Shown in pieces: positions 8,341 to 17,073 of a stretch of 64,000 nucleotides of DNA. Below the pieces are notes generated by a model. That model was not told the origin of the DNA, did not search any database, and saw only the letters and a program-made list of their open reading frames with translations. The stretch lies in NCBI GenBank assembly GCA_964607515.1, contig CAZSKU010000002.1, forward strand, positions 1-64,000, read 5' to 3'. Within the stretch, counting starts at the first letter, position 1; each line of letters begins with the position of its first letter. Source of the DNA: UBA6080 sp964607515 (GTDB lineage Bacteria; Fermentibacterota; Fermentibacteria; Fermentibacterales; JCC-6). The translations under genes and the position numbers were made by a program.

Positions 8341-8995
8341 AAGGTACCTGGTCCCGCCGGAGGAGGCGGCCCGTACGGTCCGGGTCCTGAGGATGTACGG
8401 GCTGAGGGATGATCGGGTCATAGATGCGGTGTCCAGGGTTCCCAGGCACCTCTTCATCCCCGGCGAGTTCCGGGAGACGGCCGACCCCTACGGAGATCAT
8501 CCCTGCCCGATCGGTCACGGGCAGACCATATCCCAGCCCTTCGTGGTGGCATACATGGTTTCGGGGCTTCGGGTCGAACCTGGTATGAGGGTTCTCGAGG
8601 TGGGAAGCGGCTGCGGATACGCCGCGGCGGTGCTTCTGGAACTGGGAGCGGAGGTGTTCGGCATAGAAGCGGTTCCCGACCTGGAGACCCACAGCGAAAG
8701 GGTGCTGGCTTCCCTGGGGTACAGCGGATTCCACGGGCTGGCCGGTGACGGCTCCCTGGGGTGGCCAGGGGGCGGCCCCTTCGACAGGATTCTGGTCTCC
8801 TGCGCGCCCGAGACCGTCCCGAAGGCCCTGGTGGAACAGCTGGCGGACTCCGGCAGGATGATCCTTCCGGTGGGTCCTTTGTTCGACCAGAGGCTGGTTG
8901 TTCTGGAGAAATCCTCCAAGGGAGTCACCATGACTGAGGACCTCCCTGTAAGGTTCGTTCCCATGACAGGCTCCGGGGGAGGAAAGCACCGGTGA
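8330..8995 (+). CDS. pcm: Protein-L-isoaspartate O-methyltransferase
   Basis: A 221-residue SAM-dependent methyltransferase of the PCMT family, which repairs isoaspartyl residues in aged proteins. Characteristic segments are VPRHLFIPGE, the GHGQTISQPFVVAYM motif and the SAM loop VLEVGSGCGYAAA, then LPVGPLFDQRLVVLEK. The start is GTG at 8330, overlapping the ATPase by 11 bases, with GGAG eight bases upstream. It sits among polysaccharide genes, an unusual home for a repair enzyme. Either it is simply carried by the operon or it methylates something else; sequence alone favours the classical function. Confidence 0.88.
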   Translation: MDPERYLVPPEEAARTVRVLRMYGLRDDRVIDAVSRVPRHLFIPGEFRETADPYGDHPCPIGHGQTISQPFVVAYMVSGLRVEPGMRVLEVGSGCGYAAAVLLELGAEVFGIEAVPDLETHSERVLASLGYSGFHGLAGDGSLGWPGGGPFDRILVSCAPETVPKALVEQLADSGRMILPVGPLFDQRLVVLEKSSKGVTMTEDLPVRFVPMTGSGGGKHR

Positions 8996-10308
8996 AGCCG
9001 GGGCTTTTTCCCAGGTTCGGGGAGCTGTTCCGGGGAACGGCTGCCAGACCCGGCGCTTCAGGGTGGCTCATAGCCCTGTCGGTCCTGGTCCCCAGGCTGC
9101 TCTGGTTCGCCCATCTGGAGGGCAGGCTTCCGGTGCCGGTGCAGGATCAGGGGTTCTACGTCCGCGCCGCCGTATCCGTGGCCGACGGCGATGGACTGAG
9201 TTTCTCCAGGGACATGGCCGCCGCCAAGCAGGGGCGGGCCCGGGAGGGAGCGCTCTACGAGGGGTGGGTGGAAAACCCCGGCTACGCCTTCGGTCTGGCG
9301 CCGGTGGAGGAACCCTCGGCGGTGATGGAACCGGGATACCCGCTGCTTCTGGCTCTGGCTTTCCTGGTTTACGGGAAGACCGCCGGGGCGGTGTGGATGG
9401 TGAACCTGGGCTTCAGTCTTCTGGGAGCCTTCGCCATGAGGAGACTGCTGGCGGGGCGTTCCCCGGAAGCCGCCCTGGCCGGGGCCCTGTTCTGGGCTCT
9501 GTACCCGCCTTACGTGTTCTTCTCGGCGTACGCAATGACCGAAACAGCCCATGCGGCCCTGCTGGTCCTGAGCTGCGCACTGATACTGGAAGGCCGAAGA
9601 TCCCCGGGAAGGTCCCTTCTGGCGGGTCTCTGCACGGGCGCCTTCTTCCTGATAAGGGCCACCGGACTGGTGCTGCTCCTTCCGGCGGCTCTTTACCTGG
9701 GTTTTCGACGGTGGAGGAATCTGCCGGCCCTGGGGCTGGGCTTCGCCCTGGCGGTGTCGCCCTGGGTGGGAAGGAACCTGGCGGAACTGGGCCACCCGGT
9801 GCTGATGCCCACCAAGGGAGCCCTTAACTTGTGGATGCGGAACCACCCCGAGGTGCTGGCGGAGGAGGGGATAGTGGTTCCTGAGGATATTCCGGTGAAC
9901 AGACCGGAGCTGCTGGTATACCCATCCTTCGATGAGTTTCCCGGGGAGGTGGAGAGGAGCAGGGAGCTGAGCCGGTCGGCCCTGGAGTTCATGTCCGCCA
10001 ACCCCAGGCTCGTTCTGTGGCTCTCCCTTCAGAGGGCGGCGCACTTCATGTCTCCCGGCGGAAGCACCCTGGGAGGCGCCGCGTTTCTGGCGGGGCTTGC
10101 GCTTTTCGTCCCGTTGCTGGCTATGGGAACCGGCGGGTTGGTCCGGAGCTTCGGCCTTCCGGAGACGAGGTTCCTGGCCGGAGTGTTCCTTGTATATTTT
10201 TTGATGCACGCACTGACCCACGGCGGCGCACGATACAGGCTTCCCGCGGACATGGTCTTTCTGGCCGGGGCGGCGGTGTTCCTGTTTGACAGAAGGAAGT
10301 CACCCTGA
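8992..10308 (+). CDS. Membrane glycosyltransferase, PMT/ArnT-like (GT39/GT83 type)
   Basis: A 438-residue polytopic protein with many membrane helices. After the first helix comes an acidic periplasmic loop (QDQGFYVRAAVSVADGDG), as in lipid-linked sugar transferases of the PMT_2 class. These move a sugar from a polyprenyl-phosphate donor to an acceptor on the outer face of the inner membrane. The segment around MPTKGALNLWMRNHP has a counterpart (MPTQGGVQLW) in the protein at 12385-13725, so the two are paralogues. The start is the GTG at 8992 in a GTGA overlap with pcm. Sugar and acceptor are unknown; the family assignment rests on topology and the acidic loop. Confidence 0.72.
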   Translation: MKPGLFPRFGELFRGTAARPGASGWLIALSVLVPRLLWFAHLEGRLPVPVQDQGFYVRAAVSVADGDGLSFSRDMAAAKQGRAREGALYEGWVENPGYAFGLAPVEEPSAVMEPGYPLLLALAFLVYGKTAGAVWMVNLGFSLLGAFAMRRLLAGRSPEAALAGALFWALYPPYVFFSAYAMTETAHAALLVLSCALILEGRRSPGRSLLAGLCTGAFFLIRATGLVLLLPAALYLGFRRWRNLPALGLGFALAVSPWVGRNLAELGHPVLMPTKGALNLWMRNHPEVLAEEGIVVPEDIPVNRPELLVYPSFDEFPGEVERSRELSRSALEFMSANPRLVLWLSLQRAAHFMSPGGSTLGGAAFLAGLALFVPLLAMGTGGLVRSFGLPETRFLAGVFLVYFLMHALTHGGARYRLPADMVFLAGAAVFLFDRRKSP

Positions 10309-11669
10309 AGAAGGTTCTTTTCGTCTTTCCTGAAACCCGGTACCCTTCCGGTCAGCCTCCCCTGGGAATCGGCATGCTTTCGGCGGTGGCCAGGTCCCGG
10401 GGGCTGGAGCCCCACCTGTGCGACATGTCCTTCAGCCGCCGGCCTTTCCGGCTGCTGGAGGAGAGCATTGCCCGGATCGAGCCCGACATCGTGGGGATAA
10501 GCATGCTCACCCCCCAGCTCTCCGCCGGCACCGAGGCCTCGAGGATTGTGAGGAGCCTGGCTCCCGGAGCACTTCTGCTTGCAGGAGGGCCCCATCCCAC
10601 GGTGATGCCCGGGGACACAATGCGCAGGCTCGGGCCTGACCTGCTTTTCCGGGGCGAGGCGGAAATCTCCTTCGGCATGTTCCTGGACGGGGAGGACCGG
10701 GAGCGGATTCCCGGGGCGGTGTACCCCGGAAAGGATGGCCCGGAGGCCTCGAAAGCCCCTCGGATCGTCCCCGACCTGGACACCCTGCCCCTGCCTGACA
10801 GAAGCCTGTTCGACATGGAGACCTACATAAGGCACTGGTACTCCATGGACAGGGTGGACCCGGGACTCCGGGGAACCACTATCATGGCCACCAGGGGCTG
10901 CCCGTACCACTGTGCCTACTGCCAGCCCACCCTCTCGATGATCTTCGGCAGAAAGCTCCGTAAACGTTCTCCCGGGGCGATCGTGGAGGAACTGGGTGCC
11001 CTTGCGGAGACGTACCGCATCAACGCCTTCATGTTCGAGGACTCCACCTTCATCGTCGACCACCCCTGGGTTCACGCAATCTGCGACCTGCTCATCGAAA
11101 GCGGGCTTCGACTCTCCTGGTGCTGCAACGTCAGGGCGGACCTTCTCACCGGCGAGCTGCTGGACCACATGGTGGAAGCGGGGCTCAGGAAGGTTAACAT
11201 GGGCGTGGAGACCGCTTCCCAGAGGGTCCTGGACGACATCTACCAGAAGGGCATCACTGTGGAGGGGGTCAGAAGGGCCCTGAGGCTATGCAAGGAGCGG
11301 GGGGTCTTCGTGCAGGGGTACTTCATGCTTGGCACCCCCGGGGAAACCATGGAGGAGATGAAGCGAACCATCAGGTTCGCCTCCGAGGAGCCTTTTGACG
11401 ACGCCCTTTTCGACATTACCACCCCCTTTCCCCACACCACCCTCTGGGAGCGTACCAAGCATCTGATCCGAAGCGACTACACCCACTTCGACTGCTTTCA
11501 GAACTGCGTGTACGATCTTGACGGGATTTCCCCGAAACGCATCGAGCGATTGAAGAAGCAGGCTTTCTGGAGGTTCTACCTTCACCCCCGAAGGCTGGCC
11601 GCCACCATGAGGACCGTACTGGGACTCCGGAACGCAAAGCGGACACTCATCAAGGCGCGGCGGGTGTGA
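10305..11669 (+). CDS. B12-binding-type radical SAM protein, probably starting at CTG
   Basis: A 454-residue enzyme with an N-terminal Rossmann-like cobalamin-binding-type domain (VLFVFPETRYPSGQPPLGIG, later IVGISMLTPQLSAG and LLAGGPHPTVMPGD) and a radical SAM core with CPYHCAYC at about residues 199-206. Such proteins methylate or rearrange unactivated carbons in lipids and natural products. Starting at the first ATG (10374) would cut the first 23 residues, including the first beta strand. The CTG at 10305 restores the typical KKVLFVFPETR start, overlaps the upstream stop as CTGA and has AGAAGGA seven bases upstream. It lies among glycosyltransferases, so a surface-glycan or lipid-carrier modification is likely. 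The substrate is unknown. Confidence 0.88.
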   Translation: MKKVLFVFPETRYPSGQPPLGIGMLSAVARSRGLEPHLCDMSFSRRPFRLLEESIARIEPDIVGISMLTPQLSAGTEASRIVRSLAPGALLLAGGPHPTVMPGDTMRRLGPDLLFRGEAEISFGMFLDGEDRERIPGAVYPGKDGPEASKAPRIVPDLDTLPLPDRSLFDMETYIRHWYSMDRVDPGLRGTTIMATRGCPYHCAYCQPTLSMIFGRKLRKRSPGAIVEELGALAETYRINAFMFEDSTFIVDHPWVHAICDLLIESGLRLSWCCNVRADLLTGELLDHMVEAGLRKVNMGVETASQRVLDDIYQKGITVEGVRRALRLCKERGVFVQGYFMLGTPGETMEEMKRTIRFASEEPFDDALFDITTPFPHTTLWERTKHLIRSDYTHFDCFQNCVYDLDGISPKRIERLKKQAFWRFYLHPRRLAATMRTVLGLRNAKRTLIKARRV

Positions 11670-12388
11670 AGAACGTCACCGTGACCGTTGACGACGCGGG
11701 AATGCACCCGGCCGTAGACAGGGCGGTGCAGATTTGCGGAAGGGCGGGGTGCGTGGACCGGGTGAGCATCCTTGCCACCGGCCCCTCGGCGGCGGCGGCC
11801 TGCGGCTCGGCCATGGACGGCGACCTTCAGGTGTCCGTCCATCTGGACTGCATCCGGGGCCCCTTCATACTGAAGGAGAGCCGTTTCCCCGGAACGCCCG
11901 CCGGCTGGCTTTTTGCCGGACGCAGTCTCATGAGGCAGGCGCGCCGGGAGTGGTCGGCGCAGGTGGAAAAACTTCTCGCCATGGGAGCCATGGTGACCTG
12001 CCTGGACAGCCACAGGCATCTCCATCATCTGCCGGGGCTGCGGAAGGTTCTTCTTACCATGGCGGACGAGTACGGAATAGGAACCGTCAGGGCCGCGGTG
12101 CTTCCGGACCGGCTTCAGAGGCTTCCGGGAAGCGTTGTGCTGGACGTTCTGGGAAAGGCCCTTCGAAGGGAGGCCGCCCGGTCGGGGATCGCCACCGCCC
12201 GGTGGATGCTGGGTTTTTCGGCCGCCGGGCGGGTTAACAGACCTTACCTGGAGCGCTTCCTGAAGGTTGTGGGGAATGCTCCGGCTGAGCTGGTGATGCA
12301 TCCGTCGGTGGAGGGTGTCTGGTCCCCTGGGCAGACCGGCGAGCTGGAGCTGATGCTCTCGCCGTGGTTTTCGCAGGCCATGGAATGA
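11666..12388 (+). CDS. YdjC/ChbG-type carbohydrate deacetylase
   Basis: A 240-residue protein of the YdjC family, metal-dependent deacetylases that remove N-acetyl groups from sugars such as chitobiose. Metal-ligand motifs are visible: VDDAG near residue 10, VSVHLDC at about 56 and the DSHRHLHHLPG box around residue 113, with MHPSVEG near the C-terminus. It starts at GTG in a GTGA overlap with the radical SAM gene. In hopanoid and glycan clusters this family pairs with radical SAM and glycosyltransferase genes, and its position here suggests it trims an N-acetylated surface sugar. The exact substrate is inference. Confidence 0.85.
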   Translation: MKNVTVTVDDAGMHPAVDRAVQICGRAGCVDRVSILATGPSAAAACGSAMDGDLQVSVHLDCIRGPFILKESRFPGTPAGWLFAGRSLMRQARREWSAQVEKLLAMGAMVTCLDSHRHLHHLPGLRKVLLTMADEYGIGTVRAAVLPDRLQRLPGSVVLDVLGKALRREAARSGIATARWMLGFSAAGRVNRPYLERFLKVVGNAPAELVMHPSVEGVWSPGQTGELELMLSPWFSQAME

Positions 12389-13725
12389 GCCGACGAAATC
12401 TGACCCTGCTTCTTGTCCTGGCGGCCCTGGTCCGGGTTCCGGTTCTCCTGCTGGCCTCCATTGGCTTCTTCCCGCTGGGTGAGGGCCGGGTCCAGCTGGA
12501 CCTGGCCGGCAACATTCTTGACGGCAGAGGTTTTCAGCTCTCCAGATCCATGCTCCACCCCGACGACGGGGTGCGCTCCAGCTTCAGGGACTTCCAGATG
12601 GATTTCTACCGGCGGGTAGACGGCTTCTACGGGGTTCTCCGGCCTGAGAAACCCACCACCTTCCTGGTTCCCGGCAACGCCCTGTTCTTCGCGGGGCTTA
12701 TGGGGGTCTTCGGCAGGGGGAGCGTGCTGCCGATACTGGCGGTTCAGCTGGTCCTTGGCGTTCTGACGGTGAATCTCGGAATCAGGCTGGCCGGAAGGTT
12801 CCTTAGAGACCGCTGGCTCACCGCCGCCGGAGCCCTTATGGCCCTGGACCCCTACGAGATCTACTACGAGGCCATTCCCGCAACTCAGGCCCTGTTCTCC
12901 CTGGTGTTCATGCTCGGGCTTCTGCTGTCGGTAAGGCTCTTCGAAAAACCGGGCCCCGGCAGGGGCATTGCCGCGGGGATCGTGTGGGGGGTGGCGTTCC
13001 TGGTCCGGCCCGCTGCGCTGCCATTTGCGGCCCTGGCGGTGGTTCTACTGCTGGTCTTCGGTCGCCCGACGGGCAGGTCGGCGGTGTCGGCGGGATGCCT
13101 GGCGGTCTGCTTCATTCTCGTTCTTCTTCCCTGGGGGCTCAGGAACCGCTCGGTCACCGGGGCATTCTCGGTGATGCCTACCCAGGGTGGAGTGCAGCTG
13201 TGGGAATACAACGGCAGGATATTCTCGAACAACTTCCGCCACGAGGCGCCAGGGGCCATGCTCTTGTACGGCCCGATCAGGGAGCGTTGGGCGGGAAGGC
13301 TCACCAACCCGGAACTGGCGGAATTCCCCGAATTTACCGACGAGAGCGAAACCTACCGGGACAGCCTTCTCACCAGCCGCCAGCTGGCATTTCTGCGAAG
13401 CAACCCCAGGGTGTTTCTGGAGCTCTGCGCCGTGCGGTTCCTGGAGTTCTTCAAACCCTTCCCCCTGAACGAGTTCTCCCCTTTCCACACCGCCGCCGGC
13501 CTTCTCTTCTTCTTCTGGGTGACGGTATTCATGGTTCCCGGGGGGATTCTGGTGCTGCGGAGGAAGGACGCTCCGGGTCTTCTGCTGACGCTGGGCACCG
13601 GCGGATACGTGCTGATGCACCTGCTGGTGGCCTCCGGCACCCCCCACCGGGTCGCGGTGGACTTTCCCCTGCTGATCCTTTCCCTCACCTCCCTGAGGCT
13701 TTTCTGGAGAAGGCGGGGGGCATGA
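12385..13725 (+). CDS. Membrane glycosyltransferase, PMT/ArnT-like (second copy)
   Basis: A 446-residue polytopic protein resembling the one at 8992-10308. It has a first helix (LLVLAALVRVPVLLL), then a periplasmic acidic loop (QLDLAGNILDGRGFQLS), many helices and a shared MPTQGGVQLWEYN segment. It is probably a polyprenyl-phosphate-sugar-dependent transferase acting on the periplasmic side. I chose the ATG at 12385 (MSRRNLTLLL), overlapping the deacetylase stop as ATGA; an in-frame start 21 bases upstream lies inside that gene. The two copies in one operon may add different sugars, but nothing in the sequence shows which. Confidence 0.72.
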   Translation: MSRRNLTLLLVLAALVRVPVLLLASIGFFPLGEGRVQLDLAGNILDGRGFQLSRSMLHPDDGVRSSFRDFQMDFYRRVDGFYGVLRPEKPTTFLVPGNALFFAGLMGVFGRGSVLPILAVQLVLGVLTVNLGIRLAGRFLRDRWLTAAGALMALDPYEIYYEAIPATQALFSLVFMLGLLLSVRLFEKPGPGRGIAAGIVWGVAFLVRPAALPFAALAVVLLLVFGRPTGRSAVSAGCLAVCFILVLLPWGLRNRSVTGAFSVMPTQGGVQLWEYNGRIFSNNFRHEAPGAMLLYGPIRERWAGRLTNPELAEFPEFTDESETYRDSLLTSRQLAFLRSNPRVFLELCAVRFLEFFKPFPLNEFSPFHTAAGLLFFFWVTVFMVPGGILVLRRKDAPGLLLTLGTGGYVLMHLLVASGTPHRVAVDFPLLILSLTSLRLFWRRRGA

Positions 13726-14681
13726 AGGTCCTGGCGGTCAGGACCCACGCCTTCGGCGACGCCCTGATGTGCACTCCGGCGGTGTCCATACTGGCCGGGA
13801 TTCACCGGGTGGACGTTCTGACGGGCCCTTCGGCGCATCCTGTGTGGAACAGGCTTCCCGGAGTGGAGAGGACCGTGACCGCCCCGGTTCCAGGAGGCTT
13901 GCTGCGAATGCTCTTCTGGACCGCCGGCCGCAGGCTCCGCGGTTACGACGCGGTCTACTACCTTGGCTACTCCCGGGCCATGAGGAGATGGTCCCGGCTG
14001 CTGACAGGCTCTCCAGTCATCAGCGGGGGCGACACTCCCCTGGGTTCCTGGGAAACAGCCAGGGGGTTCACGTCGAGACCGGCCGCCCGGGCCTACGCCG
14101 AAATCGCCGGAGTGGAGCCGGGAAGTCTGAAGCCGGTTTTCCCCGTAAACAGGGAGGAGACCTCGGAGGCCCTTCGTCTGGCCGGTGGCGGCCCGTTTGC
14201 GGTGATCTCGCCGGGTGGAGGCCGGAATCCCCGGCAGTCCGTGAAGGAGAAGAGGTGGCCCGTCGAGCGCTGGCGGCGGGTCTGCGGGTTTCTGAGGGAA
14301 CGGGGGATGCGGGTGGTGGCGGTGGGCGGAGCCGACGACAGGGATGCGGCGGACCTTTCCGGGTGCGACATCAACCTGGCGGGAATCTGCTCATGGGGGG
14401 TGACCGCCGGGGTTATCACCGGCTCCGTGCTGTTCGCCGGGAACGACACCGGGCCGGCGCACCTGGCGGTGGCCTGCGGGGTGAGGGCGCTGGTGCTCTT
14501 CGGCCCCACGGACCCGGAAGCCCTCTACCCGCCCGGAACGATCATTCCCGTCAGATCCCCGGATAGCTGTTCTCCATGTTATTCCAACGGTATTTTCAGA
14601 GGTTGCCGCCGGGGTGGGGGCTGCATGGCCTCCATCGAGACCGGCAAGGTCATTGAAACCCTGGAGGGGATCGTCTCTTGA
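13722..14681 (+). CDS. Glycosyltransferase family 9 (heptosyltransferase-like)
   Basis: A 319-residue GT9 enzyme, the ADP-heptose:LPS heptosyltransferase fold. Evidence is the N-terminal MKVLAVRTHAFGDALMCTPA, the GGGRNP and KRWPVERW segments that line the donor site, and LFAGNDTGPAHLAVACGVRALVLFGPTDP, a near-diagnostic GT9 stretch read here in two parts around residues 245-270. It should add a heptose or other sugar to an LPS core or related lipid on the cytoplasmic side. The start ATG overlaps the previous stop (ATGA). A short cysteine-containing C-terminal loop (SCSPCYSNGIFRGCRRGGGC) resembles the loop seen in several GT9 members. Confidence 0.88.
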   Translation: MKVLAVRTHAFGDALMCTPAVSILAGIHRVDVLTGPSAHPVWNRLPGVERTVTAPVPGGLLRMLFWTAGRRLRGYDAVYYLGYSRAMRRWSRLLTGSPVISGGDTPLGSWETARGFTSRPAARAYAEIAGVEPGSLKPVFPVNREETSEALRLAGGGPFAVISPGGGRNPRQSVKEKRWPVERWRRVCGFLRERGMRVVAVGGADDRDAADLSGCDINLAGICSWGVTAGVITGSVLFAGNDTGPAHLAVACGVRALVLFGPTDPEALYPPGTIIPVRSPDSCSPCYSNGIFRGCRRGGGCMASIETGKVIETLEGIVS

Positions 14682-16111
14682 AGATCAGCGCGGTGAACCC
14701 GCCGTTTCTTCCCGGTTACAGCAGGGGTCAGAGGAGCCCGGCGGTGCCGAGAAGCGGGTGCCTCTACTACCCGATCTGGCTGTCCTACGCGGTGGCCGCC
14801 CTGGAACAGGCCGGGCACAGCGTGCAGTTCCTGGACTCGCCGGCCATGGGTCTGTCCCGGGAGAGAGCCGTGGCTATGATCCGGGAATTCTCACCGGAGC
14901 TTGTGGCGGTGGAAACCTCTACCCCGTCCATCGCCGACGACGTGCGATTCGCGGACGACCTGGCGGACCTCGGCTTCACGGTTCTCCTGACGGGCACCCA
15001 TCCTTCGGCCCTTCCCGGGGAGACGGTGAAGATGGGCGGGCGCTTCGCCGGAGTGGTGGTCGGTGAGTACGAGAATCCCCTGCTGGGGGCGGCCGGGGCG
15101 CTTCGCGACGGGACTCCCCTCAGGGAGGTTCCCGGGCTGGTGCTCAGAACCCCTGACGGTTTCCTGGCGACCCCGCCGGCGGAGCCCCTTGAAAACCTTG
15201 ACTCGCTGCCCTTCGTGAGTTCCGTCTACGCCAGGCACCTTCCGGTGGACAGGTACTCCAATCCCAACGCCCTGCACCCCCAGGTGATGATCATGGGAGG
15301 CCGGGGATGCCCGAACCGGTGCACCTTCTGCGTGTTCCCCCAGACCCTCACCGGCCGCCGATTCCGGGGCCGGTCCGCCTCGAACATCGTGAAAGAGGCG
15401 GCATGGGTGCAGAAGAACATGCCCACGGTCCGGGCCATCTTCTTCGAAGACGACACCATGACCGCCGACCGGGACAGGCTGGCGGACATCGCCCGGGGAA
15501 TGATCGCCGGGGGAATCAGCCTGAGCTGGTCCTGCAACATGCGGGCCGACATGGACTACGAGACCCTGTCCCTCTGCCGCAGGGCAGGGCTTCGGACGGT
15601 CTGCGTGGGATTCGAGAGCGGCAGCGACCTGATGCTCGAGGCCATGGGAAAGAACCTGACAACCGACAGGATGAGGGTCTTCCGGGGGGACTGCGCCCGG
15701 GCCGGGGTCCGGGTCCACGGCTGTTTCATGGTGGGCACCCGGGGGGAGACCCGGGAAACCATGCAGCAGACCCTGAGGTTCGCACTGGAACTCCGTCCCG
15801 ACACCGCCCAGTTCTATCCCCTCATGGTCTACCCAGGCACCGACGCGTACAGGAGCGCCTGCCAGGACGGCTGCCTGGTTCCCTCCGAGTTCCGGGACTG
15901 GCTCAAACCCGACGGCACCCACAACTGCGTGGTGAGAACCTCGGAGCTGTCCCCGGAGGACCTGGTGGAGTTCTGCCGGAAGGCCAGAAGGAAATTCTAC
16001 CTTCGCCCCGGGTACGTCCTGGGCAAGTTCCTCAGGACCGTGGGGGACAGGGACGAGATCAGAAGCGTGATGCTGGCCATGCGCACCTTCCGAAGGCACA
16101 TGTTCCGATGA
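14678..16111 (+). CDS. B12-binding-type radical SAM protein (second copy)
   Basis: A 477-residue enzyme with an N-terminal cobalamin-binding-type Rossmann domain (residues about 1-165, including VAVETSTPSI and LLTGTHPSALPGE) and a radical SAM core with CPNRCTFC at residues 211-218. The core continues through FFEDDTMTADRDRL, SWSCNMRAD and VGFESGSDLMLEAM. It is clearly related in architecture to the protein at 10305-11669 but not a close copy. The start is TTG inside a TTGA overlap with the GT9 gene. Possible roles are C-methylation or another radical modification of a glycan or its lipid carrier. It is flanked by glycosyltransferases on both sides. Confidence 0.88.
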   Translation: MKISAVNPPFLPGYSRGQRSPAVPRSGCLYYPIWLSYAVAALEQAGHSVQFLDSPAMGLSRERAVAMIREFSPELVAVETSTPSIADDVRFADDLADLGFTVLLTGTHPSALPGETVKMGGRFAGVVVGEYENPLLGAAGALRDGTPLREVPGLVLRTPDGFLATPPAEPLENLDSLPFVSSVYARHLPVDRYSNPNALHPQVMIMGGRGCPNRCTFCVFPQTLTGRRFRGRSASNIVKEAAWVQKNMPTVRAIFFEDDTMTADRDRLADIARGMIAGGISLSWSCNMRADMDYETLSLCRRAGLRTVCVGFESGSDLMLEAMGKNLTTDRMRVFRGDCARAGVRVHGCFMVGTRGETRETMQQTLRFALELRPDTAQFYPLMVYPGTDAYRSACQDGCLVPSEFRDWLKPDGTHNCVVRTSELSPEDLVEFCRKARRKFYLRPGYVLGKFLRTVGDRDEIRSVMLAMRTFRRHMFR

Positions 16112-17073
16112 CCCGGGACATCTCCGTGGTGGTGCCCTTCCACGGTTCCCCGGAACCCCTTTTCCGGTGCCTGGAGGCCCTGAACCGGCAGTCGGTCCGG
16201 AGTTCCATGCAGGTGGTTGTCAGCGTGGACGGCCCGGAGTGTCCATCCGGGGTCGAAGAAGCGGCGGACCTGGTGGTTACCTCCCCGGTCAGGACCGGTC
16301 CGGCGGGAGCCCGCAACAGGGGCTGGAGGAACTCCTCGGGAAGCTTCATCCTCTTCACCGACTCAGACTGCGTTCCAGAGCCGGGCTGGGCACAGAGCCT
16401 GACTGCCCCCCTGAGAGAAGGGTTCTGGGGTTCCAAGGGAGTGTACACCCGGGGAGGGCCCAGGGCGATTCAGAGGCTGGCGCAGCTCGAATTCCTGGAA
16501 AGGTACAGGATAATGGAGAAGGCCGGACGGACGACCCTGGCCGACACCTACTCCGCGGGTTTCACCAGGCGGGCCCTGGAAACCCTGGATGGCTTCGACG
16601 AGACCTTTCCCCTTCCGGATCACGAGGATGTGGACCTCTCCTGGAGGCTCGTCAGGGCGGGGGGAACCATTCGCTTCGTACCGAAGGCCGGGGTCGCCCA
16701 TACCCACAGGGATCGCTGGAGTGCATACTTCAGGCTGAAGATGAGCCGCGGGAAATGGCGCCACAGGGTACTGAGGAAGTTTCCGGAGATGGCCCTTAGC
16801 GACGGGTACACGCCCCAGGCCATGAAGCTGCAGATGCTCATGAGCCCCCTGCTGGTGCCGGCCGCCTTGTTGTCGCTGTACTGGCCGCCGACGCTTCTTC
16901 TGTGGCTGCTTGCGTTTCTGGGTCTGACAGCGCCCCTGGCAAGGGTGGCCGCCGGAAGCGACCCCGGGATGCTCCCACTGATTCCGGTGTTCTGCTGGTG
17001 GCGGGGAGCGGCTCTGGCCGCGGGCTTCATCTCGGGTTTCTCGAAGGGAGACAGAACCTGTTCGCTCCGGTGA
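16108..17073 (+). CDS. Glycosyltransferase family 2 with C-terminal membrane segments
   Basis: A 321-residue GT-A enzyme. The N-terminus SVVVPFHGSPEPLFRCLEAL and the metal-binding FTDSDCVPEPGW (DxD-like) are GT2 hallmarks, and DHEDVDLSWRLVRAGG holds the usual catalytic ED-x-D/W region. Hydrophobic helices from about residue 250 anchor it in the membrane. It probably adds one sugar of the repeat unit on the cytoplasmic side. The ATG at 16108 forms an ATGA overlap with the radical SAM gene, and the stop overlaps the next GTG. Donor and acceptor are unknown. Confidence 0.9.
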   Translation: MTRDISVVVPFHGSPEPLFRCLEALNRQSVRSSMQVVVSVDGPECPSGVEEAADLVVTSPVRTGPAGARNRGWRNSSGSFILFTDSDCVPEPGWAQSLTAPLREGFWGSKGVYTRGGPRAIQRLAQLEFLERYRIMEKAGRTTLADTYSAGFTRRALETLDGFDETFPLPDHEDVDLSWRLVRAGGTIRFVPKAGVAHTHRDRWSAYFRLKMSRGKWRHRVLRKFPEMALSDGYTPQAMKLQMLMSPLLVPAALLSLYWPPTLLLWLLAFLGLTAPLARVAAGSDPGMLPLIPVFCWWRGAALAAGFISGFSKGDRTCSLR

